Shown here one piece after another: positions 27,000-35,650 of a stretch of 64,000 nt of DNA. Numbering within the stretch: the stretch's first letter is position 1; each line of letters starts with the position of its first letter. Position numbers and translations under genes: made by a program. The notes beneath the pieces were generated by a model, which did no database searches, had not been told where the DNA came from, and was given only the letters and a program-made list of their open reading frames with translations. This DNA comes from Tepidamorphus gemmatus (GTDB taxonomy: Bacteria; Pseudomonadota; Alphaproteobacteria; Rhizobiales; Tepidamorphaceae), in the NCBI RefSeq assembly GCF_004346195.1, contig NZ_SMAK01000001.1:434001-498000 (forward strand), read 5' to 3'.

Positions 27000-27013
27000 G
27001 ACAGGGCTCCCGC

Positions 27014-27796
27014 ATGACGATGCATCGGCTGAAGGTCCTCATTCTGGGCGGTACCAGCGAGGCGAGCGCGCTGGCGCGCCGTCTCGCCGGAGATGTCCGC
27101 TTCGAGACAGTGCTGTCGCTCGCCGGCGTGACGAAGGCGCCGGCCGCCCAGCCCGTCCCGGTGCGCCGCGGCGGTTTCGGCGGCGCCGGGGGCTTGGCCG
27201 ATCACCTGCGTCAGGCAGGCTTCGGGGCGCTGGTCGATGCGACCCATCCGTTCGCGGACCGGATAAGCGCCAACGCGGCCGAGGCCGCCCGCATCGCCGG
27301 CGTGCCGCTCCTGGCCGTCCGGCGCCCGGCCTGGCAGCCGCAGGCCGGCGACCGATGGTGCGAGGTCGCCGACATGACGGCGGCGGCCGCCGCCCTCGGC
27401 ATCGCCCCGAAGCGGGTGCTGCTGACGGTCGGGCGGCAGGATCTGGCCGCGTTCCTGACCGCTCCGCAGCACCGCTATGTGGTGCGCAGTGTCGATCCTC
27501 CCGCCGCGGAGCTCCTGCCCCCCGATGCCGAGGTGATCACCGCGCGCGGGCCGTTCGACGAGGCCGGCGAGCGCGCGCTGATGACGGCACACGGCATCGA
27601 GGTGCTGGTCACGAAGAACTCCGGGGGCGCGGCGACCCGTGCCAAGCTCGGCGCCGCGCGGGCGCTCGGCATCCCGGTGGTGATCGTCGCGCGGCCGCCG
27701 GAACCTCCGGTCGAGACCGTCATCGGCGCAGACGAGGCGTATGCCTGGCTCGAACGACGTCATGGCGAGTCCTGCGGGGCGCTGCGCGGCGTATAG
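27014..27796 (+). CDS. cobK: Precorrin-6A reductase (CobK)
   Basis: NADPH-dependent reductase (260 aa) converting precorrin-6A to precorrin-6B. The nucleotide-binding start LKVLILGGTSEASALARRL is at about residues 6-24; GFGALVDATHPFADRISANA, VRRPAWQP, LLTVGRQDLAAF and VLVTKNSGGAATRAKL are CobK signatures. It is the only gene of the cob island's left part on the plus strand: its start is 14 bp from cobL's and its end overlaps the 3' end of cobJ by 37 bp. A separate promoter would have to lie within the cobL coding region, and read-through from cobJ to cobL would be antisense to it. Confidence 0.93.
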   Translation: MTMHRLKVLILGGTSEASALARRLAGDVRFETVLSLAGVTKAPAAQPVPVRRGGFGGAGGLADHLRQAGFGALVDATHPFADRISANAAEAARIAGVPLLAVRRPAWQPQAGDRWCEVADMTAAAAALGIAPKRVLLTVGRQDLAAFLTAPQHRYVVRSVDPPAAELLPPDAEVITARGPFDEAGERALMTAHGIEVLVTKNSGGAATRAKLGAARALGIPVVIVARPPEPPVETVIGADEAYAWLERRHGESCGALRGV

Positions 27797-28524
27797 ACCC
27801 AGGGTTGCCCGGACGGGCGTGCAACGAGCCGGGTCGCCGACGAGCCGATCAGCACCAGTGTGCGCATGTCGGCGCGTGCGGGATCGGCGGCCCGCAGATC
27901 GGCGATCTCGATCGTCTCGTCGGGTCGACTGACGGCAGTGGCGAAGATCACCGGCGTGGCCGGCGGGCGGTGCGCGCGGGCGAGGTCGAGGGCTGCACCG
28001 AGCTGCCACGGGCGCGCCTTCGAGACCGGATTGTAGAGGGCGATCACGAAGTCGGCGGCAAGCGCCGCCTCGAGCCGGCGGACGACCGTCTCCCAGGGTT
28101 TGAGGTTGTCGGATAGCGAGATCACGCAGAAATCGTGGCCGAGCGGCGCGCCGAGCCGGGCAGCGGCGGCAAGCATCGCGGAGATGCCCGGAACAACGAT
28201 CACATCGACATCGCGCCAGACCGGATCGCCGGTCTCGATCGCCTCGAATACGGCGGCAGCCATGGCGAAGACACCCGGATCGCCCGAGGAGACAATCGCC
28301 ACCTCGCGGCCGGCTGCTGCAAGTTCGAGGGCATGGCGGGCGCGGGCGATCTCCTCGCGGTTGTCCGAGGCATGGCGCTGCTGGCGGGGACGCAGCGGAA
28401 CGCGGGCGAGATAGGTGGTATAACCGAGGACGTCGCTCGCCCGCGCGAGTTCGGCGTTGGCCTGCGGAGTCAGCATCTCGCCCGCACCCGGCCCGAGCCC
28501 GACGATGGCAAGCCGGCCGGTCAC
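27760..28524 (-). CDS. cobJ: Precorrin-3B C17-methyltransferase (CobJ)
   Basis: Ring-contraction enzyme (254 aa): methylates C17 of precorrin-3B with SAM to give precorrin-4. The N-terminal GRLAIVGLGPGAGEMLTPQA, DVLGYTTYL, AIVSSGDPGVFAMA, VVPGISAMLAAAARLGAPLGHDF and DNLKPWETV blocks are complete. The start is GTG in a GTGTGA overlap with the cobI stop, behind GGAGGA. The last 37 bp overlap the end of cobK on the other strand. In the aerobic pathway it acts after CobG, whose product it consumes. Confidence 0.95.
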   Translation of the reverse strand: MTGRLAIVGLGPGAGEMLTPQANAELARASDVLGYTTYLARVPLRPRQQRHASDNREEIARARHALELAAAGREVAIVSSGDPGVFAMAAAVFEAIETGDPVWRDVDVIVVPGISAMLAAAARLGAPLGHDFCVISLSDNLKPWETVVRRLEAALAADFVIALYNPVSKARPWQLGAALDLARAHRPPATPVIFATAVSRPDETIEIADLRAADPARADMRTLVLIGSSATRLVARPSGQPWVYTPRSAPQDSP

Positions 28525-29240
28525 ACCGTCCTCCGTCGCGTCGGCACCAGGACGAGCGAAAAATAGGCGCCGGAATCGCCGGCTTCGGCGAGCGGCAGGA
28601 TGCGTTCCTCGGCCATCGTGCCGCGTTCGACGAAGACGGCTTCGTCGAGCCGCCCGGCGGCGGCGAGCGCGGCGCGGATCTTCGGCAGGTGGCGACCGGC
28701 CTTCATCACCACGGCGGCGTCGGCGAGGGCCAGCCGTTCGGCGAGACGGGCAGCCTCCAACGTCCCCGGGACGACCGCCAGCACGTCGTCGCCGCGGGTC
28801 ATCGGCCGACCCAGGCGGCTCCAGCAGCCGGACATCGCCGTGATCCCGGGCACCACCTCGGTCCGGTAACGCCCCGCCAACCGGTCGTGCAGATACATGT
28901 AGGAGCCGTAGAACAGCGGATCGCCCTCGCACAGCACGGCGACATCTGCGCCGGCATCGAGACGGGCGGCGACTTGCCCCGCAGCCTCGTCGTAGAAGGC
29001 CGCCATGCGCGGATGATAGTCCGGATCGGAGACCTTCACCTCGACCGTGAACGGGTATTCGAGCCGCAGCTGTTCCGCATTCCCGAGGAGGCCATCGACG
29101 ATGGTGCGGGCATTGCCGGCCTGGCCGCGCTTGGCGAAATAGGCGATCGCGCCGGCCATGCGCAGGATGCGGGCCGCCTTCAAGGTCAGCAGCTCCGGAT
29201 CGCCGGGACCGACGCCGACGCCATAGAGGGTTCCGGTCAT
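28521..29240 (-). CDS. cobI: Precorrin-2 C20-methyltransferase (CobI)
   Basis: SAM-dependent methyltransferase (239 aa) converting precorrin-2 to precorrin-3A. It starts MTGTLYGVGVGPGDPELLTL, the standard family opening, followed by AIAYFAKRG, LCEGDPLFYGSYMYLHDRL (SAM site) and VVPGITAMSGC. The ATG overlaps the cobH stop by 4 bp, and its own stop overlaps the GTG of cobJ. It precedes the CobG step biochemically. Confidence 0.95.
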   Translation of the reverse strand: MTGTLYGVGVGPGDPELLTLKAARILRMAGAIAYFAKRGQAGNARTIVDGLLGNAEQLRLEYPFTVEVKVSDPDYHPRMAAFYDEAAGQVAARLDAGADVAVLCEGDPLFYGSYMYLHDRLAGRYRTEVVPGITAMSGCWSRLGRPMTRGDDVLAVVPGTLEAARLAERLALADAAVVMKAGRHLPKIRAALAAAGRLDEAVFVERGTMAEERILPLAEAGDSGAYFSLVLVPTRRRTV

Positions 29241-29869
29241 TCGGCCTCGCTGGCAAGCGCGTTGACGGCGGCGACCGCCATGGCGCTGCCGCCGCGCCGC
29301 CCGTGCAGGGTGAGGAATGGCAGGCGGCCGTCCCCGGCGAGCGCCTGCTTGGACTCGGCCGCGCCGACGAAACCGACCGGCAGGCCGATCACGGCGGCGG
29401 GCAACGGCGCGCCGGCGTCGATCATCTCGAGCAGATGGAACAGCGCGGTCGGGGCGTTGCCGATGGCGACAACCGCCCCCGCCATCCGGTCGCCCCACAG
29501 ATGCATGGCCGCGGCGGTGCGGGTGTTGCCGATCCGTGCGGCGATGCCGGGGACGGCCGGATCGGACAGCGTGCAGACCACCTCGTTGCCAGCGGGCAGG
29601 CGGGCGAGCGTGATGCCGTTGGCGACCATCTTCGAGTCGCACAGGATGGGCTTGCCGGCGAGCAGGGCGGCGCGGGCCTTCGTCGCGAAGTCCGGCGAGA
29701 ACACCAGATCGCGGCCGATCTCGACCATGCCGCAGGCATGGATGATCCGCACCGCGATCCGGGCCTCGTCCGGCGCGAGGTGGTCGAGGTCCGCCTCCGC
29801 CCGGATTGTGGCGAAGGAACGCCGGTATATCTCCGCCCCGTCGCGGATGTAGTCGTAGCGGCCGGTCAT
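29237..29869 (-). CDS. cobH: Precorrin-8X methylmutase (CobH)
   Basis: Isomerase (210 aa) that moves a methyl group from C11 to C12, giving hydrogenobyrinic acid. The catalytic His lies in RIIHACGMVEIGRDL at about residue 43; ILCDSKMVANGIT, GNTRTAAAMHLW, AIGNAPTALFHLLEMID and GLPVGFVGAAESK are family signatures. Coupled by 4-bp overlaps to cobG upstream and cobI downstream. Confidence 0.95.
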   Translation of the reverse strand: MTGRYDYIRDGAEIYRRSFATIRAEADLDHLAPDEARIAVRIIHACGMVEIGRDLVFSPDFATKARAALLAGKPILCDSKMVANGITLARLPAGNEVVCTLSDPAVPGIAARIGNTRTAAAMHLWGDRMAGAVVAIGNAPTALFHLLEMIDAGAPLPAAVIGLPVGFVGAAESKQALAGDGRLPFLTLHGRRGGSAMAVAAVNALASEAE

Positions 29870-31065
29870 CGGCTGGCAGTCTCCGAACGCGATGAGACGG
29901 GCCAGGGGCCCTTCTCGAAGGGATATCCGGGCAGAGCGCGGCGCGGATCGGCGCCATCGACGATCAACCCGAGGCGGATCGCCGTCTCCGCCACGGCGCC
30001 GGCATCGCGCACGGAAATGCCAGGCAGCGCCAGCGCACGCCAGGGGGTCGTGCGCAGCGTCGCATCGCCGAAGCGGTCGGCAAGGTCGGCGAGCACGCGC
30101 AGGGCGGCCGCCTCGAGCCGCCCACGCGGCACACCGACGACGAAGACGCCGGTCTCGCCGCAGCGCAGGTAGCCGACGGGGCTGTTCGTCTCCGGCGCGG
30201 CGTACATGGGCTTGGGAGATGCCGCCGCGACGACGGAGCCAGATGCCCGGAACCCGTCCGGATGCGACGTCGAGGAGGCTGCAGCCCTTGCAGACGAGGC
30301 CGCGGTCGAGGTCGTTATCGCGTCGCCACCTGTGCCGCCGCTTGCCGCCTCATTCTCGCCAGGCCCGGACTTGAGCCGGAAATCTTCGGCGACTCCGGCG
30401 GCGGCGAGGACCGCATCCTCGCCGACCGCGGCCACCAGGTCGCGCATCCTGAAGGGCGCCACCTCCGCAGGGCCGGCGAGGGCGAGGAAGGCACGGGCCA
30501 GACGGCGGGCAAGCGCGGGGGCATCCGCGGCTGCGGCCGTGAGCCGGACCGAGCCGCCGTCGAGCGTCAGGTCAAGTTCGTCGCCGAGCGCGCGGAGCAT
30601 GATGTCGGTCGTTGCGTCCGGTATCGGCAGCGCGACACCGCAATCGACGAGGAAGCCGAACTTCGGCGGCAGCGCCCGCAGGCGCGGATCTTCTGCGAGA
30701 AGCGCCTCGATCCCGCGCGCGATGGCGTGGGAATCGACGGCAGCGCCCGGATCGTCGGGGCCGAGCGGATCGCACGTCACATTGCGGACGGTCTCGACGG
30801 CGTCGTCCGCGGCAGCAAGGCCGTGGGCGCGGGTCATCGCTGCGAAGTCCGCCACGGATGCGGTGCGCAGCCCGCGAAACTGCAGGTTCGACCGACTGGT
30901 CAGGTCGATCAGTCCGTTGCCGCAGTCTGCCGCGGCATCGGCCAGCGCTCTCGCGGCATCGGCGGGAAGGGTCGCGGCTGGCGGCTTGACGCGCACCAGC
31001 AGCCCGTCGCGGGCGGCCATCGGCGTCGCGATGCTCGGGCACCAGCCGTAGCGTTGCGCGGTCAC
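29866..31065 (-). CDS. cobG: CobG-like precorrin-3B synthase, apparently lacking the C-terminal Fe-S module
   Basis: Nitrite/sulfite-reductase-like protein (399 aa). In other organisms CobG uses O2, a non-haem iron and a [4Fe-4S] cluster to hydroxylate precorrin-3A. The N-terminal ferredoxin-like region is present (YGWCPSIATPMAARDGLLVR; CGNGLIDLTSRSNLQFRGL), as is a second one near 300-370 (LRCGETGVFVVGVPRG). Between them, at about 231-288, is a Ser/Ala/Thr-rich linker. The chain ends about 20 residues after IVDGADPRRAL, where family members continue into Cys-x5-Cys and Cys-x3-Cys cluster ligands; neither pattern occurs here, and no frameshifted continuation is visible. Start is GTG behind GGAGGG, overlapping the cobN stop by 4 bp. 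Confidence 0.8.
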   Translation of the reverse strand: MTAQRYGWCPSIATPMAARDGLLVRVKPPAATLPADAARALADAAADCGNGLIDLTSRSNLQFRGLRTASVADFAAMTRAHGLAAADDAVETVRNVTCDPLGPDDPGAAVDSHAIARGIEALLAEDPRLRALPPKFGFLVDCGVALPIPDATTDIMLRALGDELDLTLDGGSVRLTAAAADAPALARRLARAFLALAGPAEVAPFRMRDLVAAVGEDAVLAAAGVAEDFRLKSGPGENEAASGGTGGDAITTSTAASSARAAASSTSHPDGFRASGSVVAAASPKPMYAAPETNSPVGYLRCGETGVFVVGVPRGRLEAAALRVLADLADRFGDATLRTTPWRALALPGISVRDAGAVAETAIRLGLIVDGADPRRALPGYPFEKGPWPVSSRSETASR

Positions 31066-34000
31066 GATGCCCTCCGGTCGAGGATTGCGGCCACCGTGTT
31101 GCGGCGGGGACGCCACAGGCCGCGGCGGATCGCCTCGTCGAAGCGATCGGCCATCGCCGACCGTGCGGCCGGATTGGCATCGCTGAGGAAGCGATCGACG
31201 GTCTCATCGCCGAGCGTGGCGTCGAAGAGCAGATCGAACTGCCGGTCGAGCCGCTCGGGCAGGGTGGCGGCGAAGCCGTAGAGTCCCTCGAGACCGCGCG
31301 CGATCTCGGCGGCGCCGCGATAGCCGTGGCGCATCATGCCGGCGATCCAGGCCGGATTGGCCGCTCTTCCCCGCACGACACGCCGCACCTCCTCGGCAAC
31401 GGTTCGCGTTCTCGGCGCCTCGGGCCTCGAGGTATCGGCATGATACAGTGCCGGGGCATTGCCGAGGCTGCCGGCGGCCGCCGCGAAGCCCCCCTCGTGG
31501 GCGGCGAAATCGACCGTGTCGAGCAGGTCGATCTCGGCGTGATCCTGCTGATGCACGAAGGCATCGGCAACGCGGACGCGCTCGGCGAAGCCCTCGTCGT
31601 CACGGGTACCGTCGAGGCCCTGGCCGTAGGCATGGGCAGAGGCGGCGAGATAGGCGCGGCCGAGATCGTCGCGGCTGTCCCAGGCGCCGGCCTCGACGAG
31701 ATGGGTGACGCCGGCGCCGTAGCCACCGGGCGCGGCGCCGAAGATGCGCGTCGTGGCCCTCCTGAAGGCCGCGCCGGACGTTCCGCGCGCCGAGGCGGCG
31801 AGCGGGTTCCACTCCGCCTCGTCGGACCGTTCCGCGATCGCCCGCACCACCGCGTCGAACAGGGCGATCTGCGTCTCGAAGGCATCGCGGAACAGGCCGG
31901 AGATGCGCAGCGTCACATCGACGCGGGGCCGGTCGAGCAGGGCGAGCGGCAGGATCTCGAAACCGGAAACGCGGTTCGAGCCTTCGTCCCAGATCGGCCG
32001 GGCGCCCATCAGCACCAGCGCCAGTGCCAGATCCTCGCCGCCGGTGCGCATCGTGGCCGAGCCCCACAGGTCGATGACCAGGCTGCGCGGCCAGTCGCCG
32101 TGATCCTGCATGTGGCGACGCACCAGATCTTCCGCCGCCTTCTCCGCCAGCATCATCGCCGAGCGGGTCGGCACCGCGCGCGGATCGACGGTGTATAGGT
32201 TGCGTCCGGTGGGCAACACATCGGCGCGGCCGCGCGTCGGCGCACCGGCCGGACCGGGTGCGACGAAGCGGCCATCGAGCGCGGCCAGCAACGCCGCGCG
32301 CTCCGCATCGGCGGATGCGTCGAGACGGCCTGCCAGCTCAGCGTGCGCAATGCCGGGCGACGCGGCCGTCAGCGCCTGATGCAGGGCGGCGCGGCAGTGT
32401 CTGTCCGGCGCACGGCCGAACACGTGCAGTCCGTCGCGGATCTGCAGATCCTTCACGTCGCACAGATAGGCATCGAGCCGGGCGAGGCGGTCGTCATCAC
32501 TCGTCGCTGCCGAGGCGCCACTTTCGGCAAGAAGCCCGGCATCCTCGGCGCGGTCGAGGATCGTTCGCCGGAGGATCTGCGTGCGGCGGCGGTCGAGGCC
32601 GTCGGCGGCGGCGTATTCGTCGATCAGCCGCTCCAGCTCGGCGGCTGCGCCATGGCTGCCGGCAGCCTTCAGCGGTGGCGTGAGATGGCCGATGGTCACC
32701 GCGCCGAGGCGGCGCTTGGCGGCGGCGGCTTCGCCGGGATTGTTGACGATGAAGGGATAAATGACCGGCAGCCCGCCGATCAGCGCCGCCGTCGCGCAGG
32801 ATTTCGACAACGCCACCGCCTTGCCCGGCAGCCATTCGAGCGTGCCATGGGTGCCGAGATGGATCATCGCGTCGATACCGGCGACCTCGCGCAGCCAGAG
32901 ATAGAAGGCGACAAACACATGGCGCGGCGGCAGGTCGGGGTCGTGGTAGTCGGCCTTGCGGTCGAGGGCGTTGCCGCGATCGGGCTGGATGGCGAGGATG
33001 ATGTTGCCGCACCGGACGACGCGGTGGGCGAACACCCGGCCGGCTCCCAGCTTGCCCGCCACTGCCGCCTCATCTCGGGCAGCCGCAGGCTGATCCGGGA
33101 TCTGGGTGGCTGCACCGGTCAGCACATCCCCGATCCCGGTTCTCGACTCACGCTCCGGCCAGGATGACGCCTCACGGACGGGAGCAGGAACGACGGCGGG
33201 GTCCTCCCGAGGTTCGCCCCACGCTGCGAGAATCTGCGTCCGTGTCGCCTCCGGCAGCGTATCGAACAGGCGGCGATAGGCGTCGAGCGACAGGAACGGT
33301 GCCGGCTCGGCATCGCAGAGGGCGGCGACGATCTCGCGGCCGGTCGGCGCAACGGGGCCGGTGTCGTAGCCCTCCTTGCCCAGCAGGCGCACGATCTCGG
33401 CGGCGCTCTCGATGGCGTCGAGGCCGACGGCATGGGCCGCCTGACCGGCCGCGCCGGGATAGTCGGAGAGGATCAGCGCCAGCCGGCGGTCGCGGCGCGG
33501 CGTCGCGGCGAGCCGCGCCCAGCCCGCCGCGCGGGCGGCGGCAAGGGCGATGCCAGCCGGATCGGGACGGTGCACCGTACGGGCGTATTCCAGGCCGGGC
33601 ACTTCGATCTCGTCGGCCTTGAAGGAGACCGCGGTGGCAAGCAGCCGGCCGTCGAGTTCCGGCAACACCACCTGCATGGCGAGATCGGCCTGGCCGAGAC
33701 CGCGCGGCGAAGCCTCCCAGGCCTCGCGTGACGAGGTGGCGAGCACGACCTGCAGGACTGGCGCACCGGCGGCTTCGAGCGGCGAGGGCCCGTCGTCGAG
33801 GCGGGCGGAGAAGCCGGTGGCGTTGAGGACGACCGCCGGCCGCAAGTCGCGCAGCGTGTCGGCTACCCAGCGTGCCGTTTCAGGACCCTTCAGGCTCGTG
33901 ACATGGAGCGCGCGCACGTCGAGCCCGCGCCGGTCCAGCTCGGCCGCGAGCGCGTCGACCGGCGCCAGATCGCCGGCAAGCAGCCAGGCACGGTAGAAGA

Positions 34001-34598
34001 CGATCACGGCAAGCGGGCGGGTAGCGTCCTTGCCGGCACGCGGCGACAGGGTTCGGGGTACGTACTCCCCATGCAGGGCGACCGGTTGTGCCCGGACGCC
34101 ATCGTCGTCACCGAGACCGGCAAGATGGCTGAGCAGCCGCAGGGCCGCGCGCATGTTGGCCGGGCCACCCTCCGCCAGCAGCGTGTCGAGGCGGCTGCGG
34201 ATGGCCGGATCGACGGTCGAAAGGTCCCGGAGCCGTGCATCCTCGCGGCCGTCGCCGGGCATGAACACCACCGGGATGCCCCTGTCCCGGCAGGTCCGGG
34301 CGATCTCCTCGCAGCCATAGCGCCAGTAATCGAGGCCGCCGAGCAGCCGCACCGCCACGCAGCGCGCGGCGGCGACGACCTGCTCGACATAGAGATCGAC
34401 CGACATCGGATGCCGCAGCCGGCCGATGTTGGCCAGTCTGAGCTGCGGCAGATCGCCGGCCGCCTGCCAGGCCGTGGCGGCGCTGCCGAGATCGGAATCA
34501 GAGAAGGACAGGAACACCAGCGGCGCAGGCGACTGGCCGAGATCGACCGCCGTCTCGACATCGTCGAGCGATCGTGTCTCCCGGACCAGGATGTGCAT
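31062..34598 (-). CDS. cobN: Cobaltochelatase large subunit CobN
   Basis: ATP-dependent cobaltochelatase catalytic subunit (1178 aa, slightly short of the usual size) that inserts Co(II) into hydrogenobyrinic acid a,c-diamide. Homologous to Mg chelatase BchH/ChlH. Recognisable blocks include the MHILVRET start, ADYHDPDLPPRHVFVAFYLWL, IHLGTHGTLEWLPGKAVALS, YPFIVNNPGEAAAAKRRLGA, LPTGRNLYTVDPRAVPT and DLWGSATMRTGGEDLALALVLMG. A poorly conserved, low-complexity stretch sits at about 463-515, where the DNA contains an inverted repeat. The CobS/CobT partner ATPase subunits are not in the window. Starts 2 bp after cobW. Confidence 0.95.
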   Translation of the reverse strand: MHILVRETRSLDDVETAVDLGQSPAPLVFLSFSDSDLGSAATAWQAAGDLPQLRLANIGRLRHPMSVDLYVEQVVAAARCVAVRLLGGLDYWRYGCEEIARTCRDRGIPVVFMPGDGREDARLRDLSTVDPAIRSRLDTLLAEGGPANMRAALRLLSHLAGLGDDDGVRAQPVALHGEYVPRTLSPRAGKDATRPLAVIVFYRAWLLAGDLAPVDALAAELDRRGLDVRALHVTSLKGPETARWVADTLRDLRPAVVLNATGFSARLDDGPSPLEAAGAPVLQVVLATSSREAWEASPRGLGQADLAMQVVLPELDGRLLATAVSFKADEIEVPGLEYARTVHRPDPAGIALAAARAAGWARLAATPRRDRRLALILSDYPGAAGQAAHAVGLDAIESAAEIVRLLGKEGYDTGPVAPTGREIVAALCDAEPAPFLSLDAYRRLFDTLPEATRTQILAAWGEPREDPAVVPAPVREASSWPERESRTGIGDVLTGAATQIPDQPAAARDEAAVAGKLGAGRVFAHRVVRCGNIILAIQPDRGNALDRKADYHDPDLPPRHVFVAFYLWLREVAGIDAMIHLGTHGTLEWLPGKAVALSKSCATAALIGGLPVIYPFIVNNPGEAAAAKRRLGAVTIGHLTPPLKAAGSHGAAAELERLIDEYAAADGLDRRRTQILRRTILDRAEDAGLLAESGASAATSDDDRLARLDAYLCDVKDLQIRDGLHVFGRAPDRHCRAALHQALTAASPGIAHAELAGRLDASADAERAALLAALDGRFVAPGPAGAPTRGRADVLPTGRNLYTVDPRAVPTRSAMMLAEKAAEDLVRRHMQDHGDWPRSLVIDLWGSATMRTGGEDLALALVLMGARPIWDEGSNRVSGFEILPLALLDRPRVDVTLRISGLFRDAFETQIALFDAVVRAIAERSDEAEWNPLAASARGTSGAAFRRATTRIFGAAPGGYGAGVTHLVEAGAWDSRDDLGRAYLAASAHAYGQGLDGTRDDEGFAERVRVADAFVHQQDHAEIDLLDTVDFAAHEGGFAAAAGSLGNAPALYHADTSRPEAPRTRTVAEEVRRVVRGRAANPAWIAGMMRHGYRGAAEIARGLEGLYGFAATLPERLDRQFDLLFDATLGDETVDRFLSDANPAARSAMADRFDEAIRRGLWRPRRNTVAAILDRRAS

Positions 34599-34600
34599 GC

Positions 34601-35650
34601 CTACCCCCGGATTGCCGCCTCGATGGCCGCCCTGTCGAAGCCGGTCTCTGCGATCACCACCAGGCGCCCGGTGCGCGCCTCGCCGGGCGCCCAGGGCCGG
34701 TCGAAGGTGTGATGGAACCGGTTGCCGACACCCTGTACCGCGAGCCGCAACGGCTTGCCGGCGACCGCGACGAAACCCTTGATGCGCAGGATATCGTGGG
34801 TCTCGGCGGCCGTCTTCAGACGGGCCACCAGCCGCTCCGGCTGGTCGATCTCGCCGATCTCGACGACGAACGTGTCGAAGTCGTCGTGCTCGTGGCCATC
34901 CTCGCCATCGTGATGCGACGGGCGGGCGTCGAGATCATCCTCGGCGGCCGCGCCGATCCCCAGCAGTACGGCCGGATCGATGCGGCCCTCACGGGTCGCC
35001 ACGACCTTCACGGCGCGCGGCAGGGATTCGGCGATGGCGCGGCGCAGCATGTCGAGCTCACCCTCGTGCAGCAGGTCGGCCTTGTTGAGCAGCACGAGGT
35101 CAGCTGCCATCAGCTGGTCCTCGAAGACTTCGGCCAGCGGATTGTCATGATCGAGCGATGGGTCTTCGGCGCGCTGGCGAGCGACCTTCTCGGGATCGTC
35201 GGCGAAGCGTCCGGCCGCGACCGCCGGGCCATCGACGACGGTTATGACACCGTCGACCGTCATGCGCGAGCGGATGGTTGGCCAGTCGAATGCCTTGATG
35301 AGCGGCTTCGGCAGGGCGAGACCCGAGGTCTCGATCAGCACATGCTCGGGTGGCTGCGGCCGGTCGAGCAGTGCCTGCATCGTGGGCAGGAACTCGTCGG
35401 CCACCGTGCAGCAGATGCAACCATTCGCGAGTTCGACGATGTCCTCCTCAGAGCAGTCGGCGATCCCGCAGCTCCTCAGCAGCTCTCCGTCGATGCCGAG
35501 CGAGCCGAACTCGTTGACGATGATCGCGATGCGGCGGCCGTTCGCGTTCTGGAGCACGTGTCGCACCAGGGTCGTCTTGCCGGCGCCGAGAAAGCCGGTG
35601 ATGACGGTTGCGGGAATCTTGCCGGCGGCCGGACGGGCGGTTGCGGTCAT
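34601..35650 (-). CDS. cobW: COG0523 GTPase / metallochaperone CobW
   Basis: G3E-family GTPase (349 aa) believed to deliver cobalt to the CobN chelatase. Walker A GFLGAGKTT at about residues 19-27, the metal-site CXCC motif NGCICCT at about 76-82, LIETSGLALPKPL and the GTP-specificity motif LNKADL. A His/Asp-rich linker (HHDGEDGHEHDD, about 259-270), often seen in metal-handling members, joins the CobW_C domain. It lies immediately before cobN and overlaps the DUF1636 gene by 4 bp, under control of the upstream B12 riboswitch; the context fits cobalt delivery rather than zinc. Confidence 0.93.
   Translation of the reverse strand: MTATARPAAGKIPATVITGFLGAGKTTLVRHVLQNANGRRIAIIVNEFGSLGIDGELLRSCGIADCSEEDIVELANGCICCTVADEFLPTMQALLDRPQPPEHVLIETSGLALPKPLIKAFDWPTIRSRMTVDGVITVVDGPAVAAGRFADDPEKVARQRAEDPSLDHDNPLAEVFEDQLMAADLVLLNKADLLHEGELDMLRRAIAESLPRAVKVVATREGRIDPAVLLGIGAAAEDDLDARPSHHDGEDGHEHDDFDTFVVEIGEIDQPERLVARLKTAAETHDILRIKGFVAVAGKPLRLAVQGVGNRFHHTFDRPWAPGEARTGRLVVIAETGFDRAAIEAAIRG

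Noticed and set aside
28521-31065. A frameshift in cobG that might restore the missing Fe-S region
   Set aside because: I read the other frames across the end of cobG and start of cobH and found no Cys-x5-Cys or Cys-x3-Cys continuation, and cobH starts cleanly with a 4-bp overlap.
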